Shown here piece by piece: positions 63,835 to 64,000 of a stretch of 64,000 nt of DNA. Position 1 is the stretch's first letter. Every line of letters starts with the position of its first letter. The stretch covers positions 186,001-250,000 of the forward strand of contig JAPDOI010000155.1 in the NCBI GenBank assembly GCA_029168955.1. The letters are read 5' to 3'. Both the position numbers and the translations under genes were made by a program. The notes beneath the pieces are model-generated. The model was given only the letters and a program-made list of their open reading frames with translations, was not told where the DNA came from and made no database searches. Source of the DNA: Aplectana chamaeleonis. Taxonomy: Eukaryota > Nematoda > Chromadorea > Rhabditida > Cosmocercidae.

Positions 63835-64000
63835 TGACTTCAGAATCACTATGTGCGTCTAAAAGAGAGCGTACATCACTCCTTTCTTCAGGTCTCCTAC
63901 CCTTCACCACTCAATTCAACTGCTTAGCTGTTTATATGCACTAACTTTTCTAAATCGGGTTTATATACGATGAAAATAAGAGTTAATCAAAATCTGCATC
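62846..64000 (+). mobile_element. Helitron copy C, 5'-truncated, head to tail with copy B, runs off the window
   Basis: It begins TATTTTGGTACGTGTG, lacking about the first 12 bases of the intact 5' end, directly after the CTGG of copy B. It carries array 8 (about 62966-63765), a (GA)n tract at 63772-63831 and the AATCACTATGTGCGTCT block, and continues past 64000. Its right part is closer to copy A than to copy B in having the GA tract. Confidence 0.78.
62966..63765 (-). repeat. Satellite array 8 (42-bp family) inside Helitron C
   Basis: About 19 units, several with small insertions or deletions (for example near 63350 and 63490), which break the phase seen in the other arrays. Confidence 0.93.

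Overview
This window is repeat-rich eukaryotic DNA, almost certainly from a nematode and probably a strongylid (hookworm-like) species; the species call is inference. Support comes from short introns ending in TTTCAG or similar, a one-domain ShKT secreted-peptide gene, RTE-type and CR1-like LINEs, a Penelope-like element, Helitrons and many MITEs. There are no bacterial operons, CRISPR arrays or rRNA genes, and I could not support a tRNA gene.

Layout. 1-3960 is a 42-bp satellite array. 4-12 kb holds foldbacks and MITEs with TTAA target sites and little else. 12.66-16.98 kb is a nearly complete minus-strand CR1-like LINE. 17.85-18.88 kb is a 113-bp tandem repeat with a hairpin in each unit. 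21.1-25.7 kb is a plus-strand RTE LINE split by four later insertions. 26.4-30 kb holds further DNA-transposon relics, including a hAT-type MITE with a clear 8-bp target duplication. 31.2-34.0 kb is a decayed minus-strand Penelope-like retroelement with its GIY-YIG nuclease before the reverse transcriptase. Head to head with it, 34.73-35.85 kb holds a six-exon gene of unknown function whose exons join in one frame. 38.1-45.5 kb is a chain of (TA)n tracts separated by a Helitron, an RTE LINE, a second Helitron and a foldback element. 46-48.3 kb carries two more 42/21-bp arrays, followed by a 635-bp near-perfect palindrome. 50.4-56.6 kb is an inverted duplication of a small secreted ShKT gene: the minus-strand copy is intact and the plus-strand copy is broken by a MITE. 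58.5-60.8 kb holds tandem repeats and a foldback split by a MITE. 61.4-64 kb holds two head-to-tail Helitron copies.

Two genes look real: the six-exon gene and the intact ShKT gene. Both are invisible to single-frame ORF searching because their exons are short. The long open frames in the 42-bp arrays arise because 42 is a multiple of three; I do not regard them as genes. The central structural story is one 42-bp satellite (an old 21-bp dimer) that occurs in eight arrays. Three arrays lie inside copies with matching Helitron-type ends, and a fourth lies inside a different Helitron-like element, which suggests rolling-circle transposons spread it.
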